Positions 23,621-35,115 of a stretch of DNA of 64,000 bases are shown here, in pieces (within the stretch, counting starts at the first letter, position 1; each line of letters opens with the position of its first letter). Source of the stretch: Porphyra umbilicalis. Taxonomy: Eukaryota > Rhodophyta > Bangiophyceae > Bangiales > Bangiaceae. The notes beneath the pieces are model-generated. The model had not been told where the DNA came from, did no database searches, and worked only from the letters and a program-made list of their open reading frames with translations. The DNA is taken from NCBI GenBank assembly GCA_002049455.2, contig KV918807.1:124001-188000 (forward strand). The letters are read 5' to 3'. The position numbers and the translations under genes were made by a program.

Positions 23621-23806
23621 ATGAACCGCGCGACGGTGGCCGTCGCTTTTCCCCGCTTTTGGTGCGTCGCTTGGCACCCCTCCCCACTGCTGTGTGCTCA
23701 CCAGGAGGACGTCTCGGAGGCGCTGCCGGCCAACGGTGGCATCCGCGAGCGCTTCCTGTCAGTGAAGATTGCTGCAACAAAGGCACAAGGGGCGGTGCTG
23801 CTCTGA
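23621..23806 (+). CDS. small ORF of unknown function
   Basis: ATG at 23621 (context CCACACCC before ATG) opens 61 codons ending in TGA at 23804-23806. The second half (EDVSEALPANGGIRERFLSV) has G/C-ending codons and protein-like composition. A possible 43-nt intron (GTGCGT...CACCAG) lies at about 23661-23703, but splicing there would change the frame. It may be the last exon of a larger gene whose upstream part is hidden by the C-run array. Retrotransposon copy B starts 118 bp downstream. Confidence 0.35.
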   Translation: MNRATVAVAFPRFWCVAWHPSPLLCAHQEDVSEALPANGGIRERFLSVKIAATKAQGAVLL

Positions 23807-23924
23807 GGGCGGGGGAGGTGAGGGTAGGCAAGCGGACAAGGGTGCACGCGGCAAGGACGTGCAGCGGTGGGCCAGGATGGCGACTACTACGGAGCGCGCC
23901 GCTATCATGTGGGGCACTACAAAG

Positions 23925-24309
23925 TGTAGCATATCTCTGCTCCCAATTGGCAATTAGCCACGAGTAGCCCCCTTGACTGGCTGAATCCACGGATTTGTGT
24001 GACTCGGCTTGTGGCACGCCCTTTGGGGGGTTACTTCCGCATTGTTTATTTTTTACTGCTTGCCCGTCTTATCTGTCTGCCGGCACTCATTACGATCGCT
24101 TGATCGGATGGTCTATCGACCAGTGCCGTTGTTTGTATTAAACCACCGTGGGTCCGGGGTCGCCGTCGTGGGCACCACCCGGCTCCCCATCGGATGCCCT
24201 TCAACAAAAGGTCTTCTTCCTCGCCGCGACGGCGATAGAACTCGCTTTATTGCTTGGCTACGGTCGGTCTCAGTACACTGGTAATTGAACTAACGTTATT
24301 AATACCACA
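23925..24309 (+). repeat. 5' LTR of copy B
   Basis: 385 bp, TGTAGCATATC...AATACCACA. It matches the LTRs of copy A and the 3' LTR of this copy with scattered substitutions and small indels. Confidence 0.95.
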
Positions 24310-24311
24310 TT

Positions 24312-24330
24312 TGGTGGAGCAGCAGGGGAT
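24312..24330 (+). other. primer-binding site, copy B
   Basis: TGGTGGAGCAGCAGGGGAT starts two bases after the LTR, identical to copy A. It begins with TGG as expected for pairing with a tRNA 3' end. Further on, at 24419 and 24491, the leader holds a directly repeated GGGCGTAAGCCA block. Confidence 0.7.
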
Positions 24331-24539
24331 ACCCTCGCCTTCGTCGTGCCTCGCGGCACGGTGTCCCCGAGAACTTTCTCGCTGCCTCGTGGCATTGTGA
24401 CGGTGTCGATGCGGTCGCTTGGCGCGCGGGGCGTAAGCCATCGACTTGTGGGCGTGGTGCCGGGGGCATCACGGTTGAGATCTCCGACGTTGGCGCGCAG
24501 GGCGTAAGCCAAGTCGGAACACTTTGTTCAGGTCCCAGT

Positions 24540-25493
24540 ATGTCTACTGGTGGTACCGGCGGCACTCGGCGAGCCAGAGACGGCAAGTTGCCATCTGGCT
24601 ACCGGCCGCCGGGCGGGGGACAAGGCACTCCTGCCGCCTCCGACGCCCCAACGGACGGCGCTCCAACTCCTCCCATCCCTGCGGATCAAGCCGCCTCTGG
24701 GCAGATGCAGGTGGTGGAGAGCCTGAAGGCGGCCGTTGAAGCACTTCAGCGACGCCTAACGGCCCAAGAACAGACTAACGAGTCTCTGGCGCGAGCCAAT
24801 GACAAGTTGGTCGACGACGTCGAGGCCCTGCGCAAGGTCGACTCCCATGAGGAGGAACGCCGTGTGGCTAAGTCTCGCCGCCGGTCGGGCGACAAGACCA
24901 AGGATGTGAAGAAGACGAGCAAGGTGATCAAGGACAAGTCCGTCCGCAAGGACGCTCCGGCTAACGCCGCGCTTTCCTCATCTTCCGACGATTCCGCCTC
25001 TGGGTCAAGCCCGACGTCGTCAGACGACGACAACCCCAACGCGACGGACACGTCCTCTTCGAACGATGGCCACGGGCCCCCACACCCGCCGTCGCCCCCA
25101 AGTGGGTCCTCGCCGAGCGACAGCTCGAGCGAGTCGGACGCGGCCGCGCGCAAGCGCCCCGCGCCCCCGACCAAACGGAAGGAGCGACTTGAAAAAGCCG
25201 ATAGGATCAAGGTGATCCGCCCGGCTAATAGCCGCTTCAAGACACTCCTGGACTACAGGACGTACTTCCTGATCCGCCGTCAACTGACGTATACGCCTAA
25301 AGAGGCACAGCGGTCGCACCGTCTCAACAAACGTTTGGACGGAGCGTTCCATGGGCAACAGCCATTCACGGGAGCCCTGCCCTTGGGCATCTTCACGTTC
25401 ATGACGACCTTTCGCCGCAAAGTGTGCCGAGCCTTATCGCCCCCGCGAGCGTCGACAACCGCCTATCGGCGTTCATGCCCTTTCCGACGGTAA
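24540..25493 (+). pseudogene. gag, internally deleted
   Basis: ATG at 24540. Residues 1-60 are Gly/Pro-rich. A predicted coiled coil (MQVVESLKAAVEALQRRLTA) follows at about 58-100, then a Lys/Arg patch and a long Ser/Asp-rich linker. From about residue 220 a helical region starts (KTLLDYRTYFLIRRQLTYTP) that resembles the start of a capsid domain. At 25411-25419 (TTCGCCGCA) the sequence jumps to the end of the zinc knuckle, as shown by copy A, where the same nine bases lie inside the knuckle codons. Most of capsid and nucleocapsid is therefore missing. A one-base loss near 25548 puts the remaining gag tail (25420-25493 and on) out of frame with pol. Confidence 0.8.
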
Positions 25494-25559
25494 CGTCGAG
25501 GAAGACGAGGTCGAGCATCCGGCCGACGCCGTGGACGACTCGAAAAACGTCTAGGCCGG

Positions 25560-28500
25560 GTGCCCGACTTGGGGTTGCCCGGCGGAACGCGAAAGCGTAC
25601 GGTGACAAGACTCTTACGTCGTGCCCTTCGGCACTATGAGATCGCAGCCACTTTAGGCCCATGCCTGCGCGTAATGCGAAGTTGCCGCCCTGTCTTAGAC
25701 ACGGGCGCCGGGGTGAACATAGTGCGAACTAGTGTTCTCCCTTCGAACTGGATGGCTTACGCCGAAGAGTTGACTACGCTTCCGCGCATCCGAGATGCAA
25801 ACAACAATCGTCTTGTGACGAAGTATGCCATACATCTGTATGTAGACACCGGAGGTGTGCGTCTATTTGACCGATTCCTGGTTGCCAACAACTTGTCAGT
25901 CCCGTGCATTCTTGGCACCGAGTTCATTGAACAAAACATCGAGGGCATTCTGCCGCGCTTGCGCAAAATCGTCTGGAAAGAGCACGTGCGATGCACGGAA
26001 GAGCAACCTCGGCCAACGCCGATCTTAGCTTGTCTCAACGACAGCGCGTGGGACCGCCACTGGCAAGATAAACCCGCTCGGGTTCGAGCCTGCAAACAGG
26101 TGCGTGTCAACGGACACAAGGAGGAGTGGATCATGGCCACGTGCGACACGCCTGGTATGGTTACCATCACACCGAACATTCGGTTGTGCCGACACAAGTC
26201 CATGGCAGTCGCCCGCGGCATCGCCATCGTCAAGCCCGACAAACCATTCCTGGTCAAGTTATGCAACTTCGGCAAGGACCAAGTCATTGTTCGCAAGAAC
26301 TCTACCTTGGGGTTTTCAGAACCCTATCAAGGGCCGATGCTTTCCGCCGTCTTGGATGACAACACCCCAAAGGGTGGAACCGATAACTCATCGGACGACG
26401 CAAGTCGTGACCCACTCGAAGACCTCGACCTTAGTGAGGCACCCGAGTACCTGCACAAGCAGATTCGAGACATGCTTAAGACGCATTCGTCTATGTGGGA
26501 TGGAACCCTTGGCGTCATCCGTGCTACGGAGCACGCCATCGTCACTCCTCCCGACGCTCTGCCCATACGGGCCCAACCCTACCGGACCGGGCCGTTCAAA
26601 CGGCAGATCATCGCTGATCAGATCAACAAGATGTTGAAGCTCAACGTCATTGCCCCTAGCCATAGTGCTTGGGCAAGCCCCGTGGTAATTGTACCAAAGA
26701 AGAACGGCAAAGCCCGATTATTTGTCGACTATCGTCGGTTAAACAACATCACCAAGAAGGATGCTTATCCCTTGCCTCGGATGGAGGACTGCCTCAACTC
26801 CTTGGAAGATGCCCAGGTGTTCACGTCTCTCGACTGCACCGCGGGGTACTGGCAAGTACCCTTCCGCAAGGAAGACCAAGAGAAGATGGCGTTCACAACG
26901 CATTGTGGTATATACCACTGGTTATCCATGCCTTTCGGCTTGACGAACGCGCCCGCTACCTTTCAGCGCGCGTTGGATATTATCCTCTCGGGCTTGAAGT
27001 GGCAGATATGCCTTGTCTACTTAGACGATGTCATCATCTTCTCCGCCAACGCGGAACAACACGTCAAAGACGTTGACACGGTTCTTCACCGTCTCCGAGA
27101 AGCCGGGGTCACCCTCAACTTGGAAAAGTGCACGTGGTTCTCCGATGAGGTCGAGTACCTAGGACACATTGTCCGCCCCGGGCAACTGCACGTGCACAAC
27201 AAGAACGTGGATGCTCTGAAGCATGCCAAGTTCCCAACGACAAAGACCAAGCTGAAAAGCTTCTTGGGCATGTGCAACGTCTATCGACGGTTTGTCAAAG
27301 ACTTTGCCAAACGAGAAAAGCCCCTGAACGCCCTGACTAGGGCCGAGATCCCACCGGAATTACCACAACCGACGGACGTGGCTTTCGCCGCCTTCGAGGA
27401 CCTTCGCAACGCATTGTTGTGCCCACCGGTACTTGCCTTGCCGAAGGCCAATCGGAAACTCGTCGTCGACGTGGACGCATGCGCCGACCAAGTTGGTTGT
27501 ATCCTCCTCCAAGAGGAGCCGGGCGAACTGCTTCACCCTGTCGGGTATTGGAGCCGAGGACTCACTGCTGCAGAGCAAAAATACTCCACCACGGAGCGAG
27601 AATGCCTCGGCGTCGTGTGGGCTGTCCTCAAGTTGAGGCACTTCCTCGACGGGCAACGGTTCCTCATCCGAACAAATCACCAAGCACTTAGCTGGATCTA
27701 CAGCACGACCGACTCAAGCGGACGCTTAATGCGATGGCGACTTCGCCTCTCCGAATACACATTCGATATGGTTTATAAACCAGGTGCATCTCACCACTTG
27801 CCCGACTTCCTGTCGCGCGCCTCTACGGTGGCGCCGCCAGAAGATATCCATGACGATGTACCTTGTCTGGCATTGGCCGAGACGGCCAACGGCTTAAGAA
27901 CGGGGAGGTACACGGGTACCGACACACCGGAACCGGTGGAGTTCGACGATGTTGTCGAAGCACAACAAACAGACGCCTTCTGCGTCGAGATGTCCACTCG
28001 CGTGGAGCGCGGAACGGCCAAGGCCTTCTTCCGCGATGAGCATCACGCTCTGTACCGCCGTGCGCCATACGGCAATCAACTGGTTATTCCAAAGTCTCTA
28101 CGCGAACGCGTGTTGACCCTCGAGCACCACGCAACCGTGGCCGCCCATCCTGGTACGAACCGGATGTATTACACAATGCGTAAGGCATACTTTTGGCCTT
28201 CAATGGTGACGGATATTCATTCGACCATCACCAAATGCACAACGTGTGCGCAAAATCGCCTCGCCTTGCGGCGACACACCACGCCCTTGACGCTGTTCCA
28301 GGCTACCGAGCCTCTCACGGAGCTGTCCGTTGACATCTTTGGGCCCATCCCGGCCTCCAAGAAGGGCAATCGCTTCATCTTGGTTATCACCGACCGCTTC
28401 GCCAAGCTCACCAAGTGCGTCGCCTTGCGGCGAATCACGGCCATGTCAGTGGCGTCAGCCATCATCGACGCGTGGGTGTCAGGCTACGGGCCACCGGACC

Positions 28501-30086
28501 GGATCCTATCGGACCAAGGGCCCCAGTTCATGTCGAACTTCTTCATCGCTGTGATGAAAATGCTTGGCATTGAAACGGTTCGCACCACGGCGTATCGTCC
28601 CCAAACCAATGGGCAAGTCGAACGGTAGAATTGTACCATGGCTACTCAGCTGCGACAGTACGTCGCCGACGACCCACCACGATGGGATGAGCTACTCCCG
28701 GTAATCACCATGGCGTATAATAGCCAACCACATCGGTCGACGGGCATCGCCGCATTTGAGCACGTTATCCCAAGGCGGATCCCCAACGTCACGGTCTGCA
28801 ACTTGCCCCCGGGCACTCCGCTTACCAATAAGGGAACGCTCAAGGATGGGTCGCCCCTAGCTCGCAAACGCGAGTTCATGGCCCGCCTGCGCAAGCAGAT
28901 CCCTATCGTGGTCGAGGCCTTGCGTAAGACGCAACAACGTTACAAACGTAACTTCGACCATCGGGTCGCCACCCGCAATGCGGACGTCAAGATCGGCGAC
29001 TACGTATACACGACCAACCACGACCGGCAAAACAAGCTGCAAAGCAAAGCCATCGGACCCTTCGTGGTCATTGACGCAGACGCGGACGCCTCCACGTTTG
29101 TCATTGACATTGATGGCGAGGAGAAACGCGTCAGCAGTGACCATGTCACCCCAGCTCCTCGTCCAACGACGACGGACACGATTCCACACCCCCTGCTAGA
29201 TGGTCTAGACCAACGCAAGTCACCCTCGGCCACTGCCGATGAGTATGTGATCGACAAACTCCTAGGCTTACGCCAGACGGGTGACAGCTATAGCGCTAAG
29301 GTGCGCTGGTTCGACTACGGGTCGAAGGACGACACTTGGGAACCCCTGGAGAACCTCCCCCGCAACCTGGTGGTGCGTTTCCTTCGACAGAAGAAGAAGC
29401 ATGTACCGGGGTACGAGTGGCAAACGCCAACGCGACGAAGTCGCCGACAGGCCGGGCTCACAACCGTGGCCAACATCGTCGAGGACTCCACGTGGATACC
29501 CACTATCCAACATGTCCATGTGACCGGTGACGGAGTTATCCATGCCGACGTCGCGTGGACAGAGTCAAGTACAGACGTTGCAATTAATGAAGTAATTCCT
29601 GTGGTGTGGCTCAAGTCCACTCTGCCGTCCATGACGAGCAACTTTGCGTATGATCCCCAACTTGCCTTGCGGCATTTCTCTCGGCTGAACCGTGTTTACG
29701 GCCCGTACACATACGTGTGGCCGAAATCCGCACAGGCGACACTGATCGGGAGCGATCCCCCTGTACCAGTGCTCCCCAACGGGTTTCTGGTACCTCCGGT
29801 GCAACACTTGGACTCAGTCCTTCGACGCTTGGTAACAACCACAGAGGAAGCCACCGTGGTAATACCCCAATGGACCAACACCAGTTGGTACGCTACTGCC
29901 ATACGTGCATGTTTCGAGTACGAAGTGCTTTTGTCAGCAGACTCAAGGGATACAAATCCCACAACATGGACCATGATGGCCTGCCACTTCCTTCATAGCT
30001 ATGACGATAAACAGAAAAACTGAGAAGTGGATATAAACATGTCAAACGACAAACAACAACAAGACGAAGAAACATCAACACCCTAA
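25560..30086 (+). pseudogene. pol polyprotein: PR-RT-RNaseH-IN-chromodomain, two stops
   Basis: One frame from 25560. Protease DTGAG is at 25698-25712. Reverse transcriptase has YLDD at 27018-27029. RNase H follows (VVDVDACADQ, TERECLG), but the usual TDHQAL is TNHQAL, changing a catalytic Asp. Integrase has an HHCC region (TLEHHATVAAH, CTTCAQNR) and a DDE core (SVDIFGP, LSDQGPQF, GQVER). TAG at 28626-28628 comes directly after the catalytic Glu; copy A has TAC. The frame resumes through a GPF motif and a chromodomain (about 29238-29394, YVIDKLLGLRQTG ... DDTWEPLENL). A roughly 200-residue extension follows, with TGA at 30021-30023 (TGT in copy A) shortly before the natural TAA at 30084-30086. 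Gag and pol were probably one ORF originally. Confidence 0.95.
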
Positions 30087-30165
30087 AAAGGCGGAAGACC
30101 CCGACATTGTCAACCCGACCCCCCCACCGGGGTCAACCGAGCAAGTCACTGAACAGTGAACCTCG

Positions 30166-32123
30166 CTACTCCTCGTCGTCACGAAGACGCGAGTCCCGGC
30201 GGGAATCGCGGCTCGCGCCAACGCTGGCCGCCGACTCCTGCGAGACACTACGCGCACGCGTGTTGCGCGCCGAGAGCGGAACCCCCGTCGACGGGCCTCC
30301 GCCCTCGTGGGTCCGACGACCAAGGATGCTCTGCGCGTTGAAGCGCGCCGGCGTGGCCTCCTCCTCTGGCTGGATAGCCTCGAGGTGCTGGGCGAAGCGC
30401 CCGTATTTGGCCTCGCCGTCAACGGCGCGAGCCACGGCCTGTCCAATAATTGACAAAGCCAACTCGACACCCCGTCCGTCCGCGCGCTCAACAGCGGTAC
30501 GCAAGCCTGCGATCTGCTCGACCCAGGCGCTAGCCATCGCCGACAAGGCTGCCCTGCGGGGCGCGCGAGCGCGTACATCGCGCGCGCGCGCCGACCCAAA
30601 CAAGGCAACCGCCGCGGTGGAAGATGCGCGGGTCGGCCAAGTGGCATCCACCGCCCGGGGCGGAGATGGCGAGCGATCGCGCCGCGGTGAACGCGGGCGG
30701 TAGCGGCCCTCTCGGGCGTCGCCAACGGCGTGAGCCCAGGTCCGACGACCACGACGCCACACCCCGGGATGGTTCGAAGTGATTCGAGCCATCGGGAGTG
30801 GCGCGTTCGGGTCCAACGCCCAGTCGAAATCGACACAAGGGTGGCGAAGGCAAAAGCCGTACTCCTTGGTCGGGTCGACCGTGACCCGCACCTGACGGGC
30901 TTCCCCGGAGTCGCGGTCGCGCCAGACGACGTCCTTAAGGACCTCCCGCCAGGGAAACGCCGTCACGGCTTGACGCATCTTGCCGAACAAGACGTACTTG
31001 GCTTCGCCGTCGGGCGCGTCCTTCAACTTGGACGTATCCAACGCGTCGAAATGACGAAGCGTCTTCGTGTCCAAGTGGACGAAGAGCTTGTCCTCCTGCA
31101 GGGTGTGAACCCACGCAGCAACTAAGTTGCAATAGTACTCGGAGTACACCTCCTGCCAGACGGAGCTGTAGGCGTTGCGCAACGCATCCGCCAGGTACGA
31201 CACCACCACGGGGGTCGCCACCCACAACCCCGTGTGGGGCTCCCACTCCGGGATAGGCGGAAGCCAACGGGACAAGTCGAACTCCCGTGGCGCACGGAGA
31301 AATCCCGCCGCCCACGCGGTGGGCATCAACTCGCGACCGCGAAAGAAGCGCGTGTCAGCGGCCCGACGGTGGTGGGATGGGAACATCGGCAGCCGAAAAG
31401 GGTTCGGCAACCCGGTGACCCGCGGACTGCGGTCATCCTCGACGTTGTCGCTCTCCTCGTGCTTCACCAGCGCGAGCTGCTCGAGGTACTGCTCCAGACC
31501 GGAGTCGTGCCCGAACGGGACCGAAAGGTCCTCGGCGAGAGCCCGCTTGAGGAAGACGGCCTTCGGCCAGTTGCGCAGCAAGCGGCAAAACGAGTTGGCC
31601 GCCGCCTCGATCGTCTCTGTACCATTCACAGGGAACATAAGCGCATTGGCGTACACCAAACGGTGGAACGGGTGCAAGGGCAATTGGTAACGCACGATCT
31701 CGTTGCAAAACGACATCACCTCGTATACACGACGCTGAGGACCCTGGTTCCCAAAGTACGGGTCCCCATGGACCTCGGCCACGCGGTCGCCCGCGTGGTC
31801 CGGCAATCCGGCTTGCGCCATCACGTCGATGAGGTCGGGCAACGCCTCGTAGTGCGCGTAGACACGGCGCGTGTGCGCACGAGCGCGGTTGCGTACGCAC
31901 ATCTCGTACAGACGGTTGTCGGTGACTCGCGGGACCCCATCGACCACCTCCACAGGGTTCGCGTGTACGTAGTACCAGCCGCGAGGCCGAAACTGGCGCA
32001 AGACCTCCGGATCCGCGGAGCAATCCACTTCCAGATGGCCCCCCGCGGCGGCATGCGCCCCGTCGATGGCCTCATCGCCACCGGCAACGCCGACGTCCAC
32101 CGCCATCGCGGCTGAATTCGCCA
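30166..32123 (-). CDS. antisense ORF of chromovirus, unknown protein (copy B, intact)
   Basis: An uninterrupted minus-strand ORF of about 650 codons, convergent with pol and 80 bp from its natural end. I take the ATG at 32121-32123, which aligns with the start supported in copy A. The frame stays open upstream to 32796 through Gly/Lys repeats, so a longer form is possible. Order: variable N-terminus, a conserved core of about 450 residues (blocks RNRARAHTRR, NQGPQRRVYEVMSFCNE, ANSFCRLLRNWPKAVF, LPNPFRLPMF, WVATPVVVSYLADAL, WREVLKDVVWRD, LRHPCVDFDWALDPN), an Arg-Ser segment (RSPRRDRSPSPPR) and an acidic C-terminus (RDDEE). No signal peptide, membrane helix or known catalytic motif is seen. The basic RS stretch suggests nucleic-acid binding. 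Antisense ORFs are known in some plant Tat/Grande Ty3-Gypsy elements, but I see no sequence similarity that I can name. Confidence 0.85.
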
Positions 32124-32160
32124 TCGCGTTGGCCGTTCGGGGGGTGTTTACCCTGGCTGT

Positions 32161-32370
32161 CGCCGCCGGGTTGCCGCGCTTGCCGCCCTTGCCGCAGCGC
32201 TTGCCGCCCTTGCCGCCGTCGCCGCCGGGCTTGCCGCGCTTGCCGCCCTTGCCGCAGCGCTTGCCGCCCTCGCCGCCGTCGACGCCGGGCTTGCCGCGCC
32301 TGCCGCCCTTGCCGCAGCGCTTGCCGCCCTTGCCGCCGTCGCCGCCGGGCTTGCCGCCCTTGCCGCCGTG
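32161..32370. repeat. 60-bp tandem repeat in antisense leader
   Basis: Three and a half units of exactly 60 bp (starting at 32161, 32221, 32281 and 32341) with only a few substitutions. On the minus strand each would encode a 20-residue Gly/Lys/Arg-rich unit (GGDGGKGGKRCGKGGKRGKP). Copy A has a degenerate equivalent at 4150-4440. Confidence 0.9.
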
Positions 32371-33145
32371 CGCGCCGCCCCCCCCACCCCGCGCAAACCC
32401 ACACTCACCGGGCCCACCATCTCGCGGTGTGCCACCTTGCGGCGGCGCACCCCTACTCAACCTTGCCGTTAGGCAGCGACCTGTGAGTGAGCACGAAGAC
32501 ACGGGATGGCCCTGTGCCGACACAACGCGACCCGCACCCCGGCTTCGCCGTGTCGTCGGGGGAGTCAACACCCCGACGAGGGCGGCGCCTGCCGTCACGA
32601 CGAGAACCCCAGCTGGTGCTGCCCCGCGCGCACGCCTCGGTGCTAACCGGCCTGGAGGTGTGAACCCCACCCCCACGCTCGGCACCACGGACCCGCGTCC
32701 TGGCTTTCGCCGTGTCGTCGGGGTAGTCAAACCCCCGACGAAGGAGCGCCACTCGGCGCCGACGACGGTTGCCCCAACACGTGTTGCACGACGCACCCGC
32801 CACCAACGGGTCTTAACCCCGACGCTCGTTGCCTGTCAACCGGCCGTCTGGCCACCACGCCGACCCGACGCCGACTCGCCTGCGAGGGCGCGCGTACGCG
32901 CAAGCGCCGGTCGGACCCGCAGCGTCAGCTGCCCGCACCCACGCCCACGCGTGTGTGGCGGGACGGTCGCGACCGACGACGGCGAACCGCCACCTCCCCC
33001 CAATGGGACTGGGCGGCGCGCCCCCCACGGCTCCCGCCGCCTGGGCGGTTGCGCTTGCGCGGGCCCGTAAGAGGCCGCGATCGCCCAATCGGGGTTCACC
33101 ATCCTCGGATCTCACCGGGACGGTTCGAATCTCGCGTTGGAGGTA
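32371..33145. other. spacer between antisense ORF and 3' LTR, copy B
   Basis: No gene is recognised. The stretch matches 3523-4150 of copy A in inverse orientation. It contains a direct duplication of a GGCTTTCGCCGTGTCGTCGG-type block near 32545 and 32702. The last bases before the LTR (TTGGAGGTA) are the putative polypurine primer, identical to copy A. Any promoter for the antisense ORF should lie here or in the LTR. Confidence 0.5.
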
Positions 33146-33539
33146 TGTAGCATATCTCTGCTACCAATTAGCAATTAGCCACGAATAGCCCCCTTGACTG
33201 GCCGAATCCACGGATGTGTGTGACTCGGCTTGTGGCACGCCCTTTGGGGGGTTACTTCCGCATTGTTGATTTTTTATTTGCTGGTTTGCTTGCCTGTCTT
33301 ATCTGTCTGCCGGCACTCATTACGATCGCTTGATCGGATGGTCGATCGACCAGTGCCGTTGTTTGTATTAAACCACCGTTGGTCCGGGGTCGCCGTCGTG
33401 GGCACCACCCGGCTCCCATCGGATGCCCTTCAACAAAAGGTCTTTCTTCCTCGCCGCGTCGGCGATAGAACTCGCTTTATTGCTTGGCTACGGTCGGTCT
33501 CAGTATACTGGTAATTGAATCAACGTTATCAATACCACA
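33146..33539 (+). repeat. 3' LTR of copy B
   Basis: 394 bp, TGTAGCATATC...AATACCACA, matching the 5' LTR of this copy with scattered substitutions and small indels. It ends one base before ACTACTGCTG, which is flanking DNA. Confidence 0.95.
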
Positions 33540-35115
33540 ACTACTGCTGAGTCAGAAGTGTGACTAGGAGACCGTCATCTATTGAGGGACGAGGCTCGAC
33601 CGCCAGAAAGAAAGAGACCGTGCCATCGAGCAAGGGCAACGGAGCTCCGTCTGACGTCTGTGCGCGTACCTCTGAGTGATGCTACGAATGGTAAGCAGCC
33701 ATCCGCATGTTGCTAAAGAGACGAGTGGCCACGAAAGGAAGGAGTGGAGTGGCCCGCAGCCTGTGACATTGTGTTCCCAGCCCTTCTGACGAGGAAACCG
33801 CCGGGACTGAATCAGCCAATCACACCATTCTTGCCTCGCACGAGGCACCGCTGGCAGCTTTTCTACGCCGAATTCAGCCGCTGGAATGGCCTTGTGTACA
33901 CCAATGAAAAGAAGCATTGCTCCTGACCGTGTGCTGCCTGTGCGCCCCGCATCGTTGGTCCCAGATTATGGCGCTGCCTACACCACACACCCTCAACAGG
34001 CGGTGACGCGGCCACGCTCTCGCTTACTGGGGCCTAGAATTGGCACCATGTGGTGGACTCTCAGTTTGACAGGCGGACGTGAGGATGCGACGACGGGATG
34101 GAGGTGAGGCAGCCGCCTCGTCTTGGTCGCACTCGTGAGGTGGCCCGCAGGCTATACAGCCACAACTGCTGCGCGGATCCTCGCGGCCTCTCTCTCCCCC
34201 TATTTCGGGTGGAGGGCCCGCCCCGATCAGAGGCTGGTCATTGGCTTCTGCCTCTAGCGGGGGCATCGCCACCATTTTCACTTGTGCGCCCTCGTGCGGG
34301 ACAGATTGTCAGCACCTGCATGCGCAGGACCCCACAGGAAGAGGGCCCTGACGGAGCCCTGTGGCCGGTGAACGGCCTCTGGGAGCAATGTGCTCATGTG
34401 AGCCTGTGGTGGCAGGGGCCTCGCCACTCTGCCCTCGCCTGATTCCCACAAAGATCCCACCGTCGCCTGCACCCACCCTCACCGCCAGCGCCCACCGTCG
34501 CTTGCGCCCCCACCGTCGCCCGTGGCCGCCATCGCCCATCATCGCCTGCGCCGCCGTCGCGTGCACCGCCGTCTTTCGCGCGCGCACTTTCCGCGCGCGA
34601 CTTTATTACCACTCATTGGTGCCTGCTTCGTTGGTCGGTTCTGCCGGGGCTCCCCCTGCAGCTGCCAGCGGGTGGCGCTCGTGCGCCCTGGACAGCGCGC
34701 GCTTTTCTTGCCCGCGTCTTGGGTCCACTTTTGGCCGCGGTGGCAGCGGGCTTGCCCCTGCTCCCCCGACCTCCTTTTGCTCCCCTCTAGCTCCCAGTTT
34801 TTGTGACAGCGGCTGGCCGCGGCCGTGTTAGTGGCTGCCGCCGGCGGGTTTGCGGCTGCCGCCGGCGGGTTTGCGGCTGCTGCCGGCGGGTTTGTGGCGC
34901 CCGCGCTTTTTTCTTACGCCTCGGAGCCCTTCGCGGACGCCGCCTGGCCACCCCGCGGCGGCCGCTCGGGCTCCCGACGCCGGCGGATCGCGTGGTGGCG
35001 GGCAGCGGCTGCCGCCGGCAGGCGCGGCCAGCTGCCGCTGCCGGCTGCGACCGGGATCCTCGGGCAGCCAGTTGCCCCTACAAAAGGGCGGCTGCCGCTG
35101 CCTCCTGCGACCGCC
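33540..35115. other. no recognised gene
   Basis: Between copy B and the next gene there are only short ORFs. From about 34440 the DNA becomes CACCGTCGC-rich, and around 34830-34890 it contains tandem CGGCTGCCGCCGGCGGGTTTG units (about 21 bp). No gene is supported. Confidence 0.45.

Larger units (their letters stand above)
23925..33539 (+). mobile_element. Ty3/Gypsy chromovirus copy B (nearly intact)
   Basis: A 9.6-kb LTR retrotransposon of the same family as copy A, on the plus strand: 5' LTR 23925-24309, primer-binding site, gag start at 24540, pol to about 30086, convergent antisense ORF 32123-30166 and 3' LTR 33146-33539. Lesions are few: an internal gag deletion at 25411-25419, a one-base loss near 25548, TAG at 28626 in integrase and TGA at 30021 near the end of pol. 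ACTAC occurs both just after the 3' LTR and five to nine bases before the 5' LTR, but not directly at the 5' boundary, so no target-site duplication is claimed. Confidence 0.95.

Noticed and set aside
23916..33544. ACTAC as target-site duplication of copy B
   Set aside because: On the left it is separated from the LTR by AAAG and copy A shows no duplication, so the match is probably chance.
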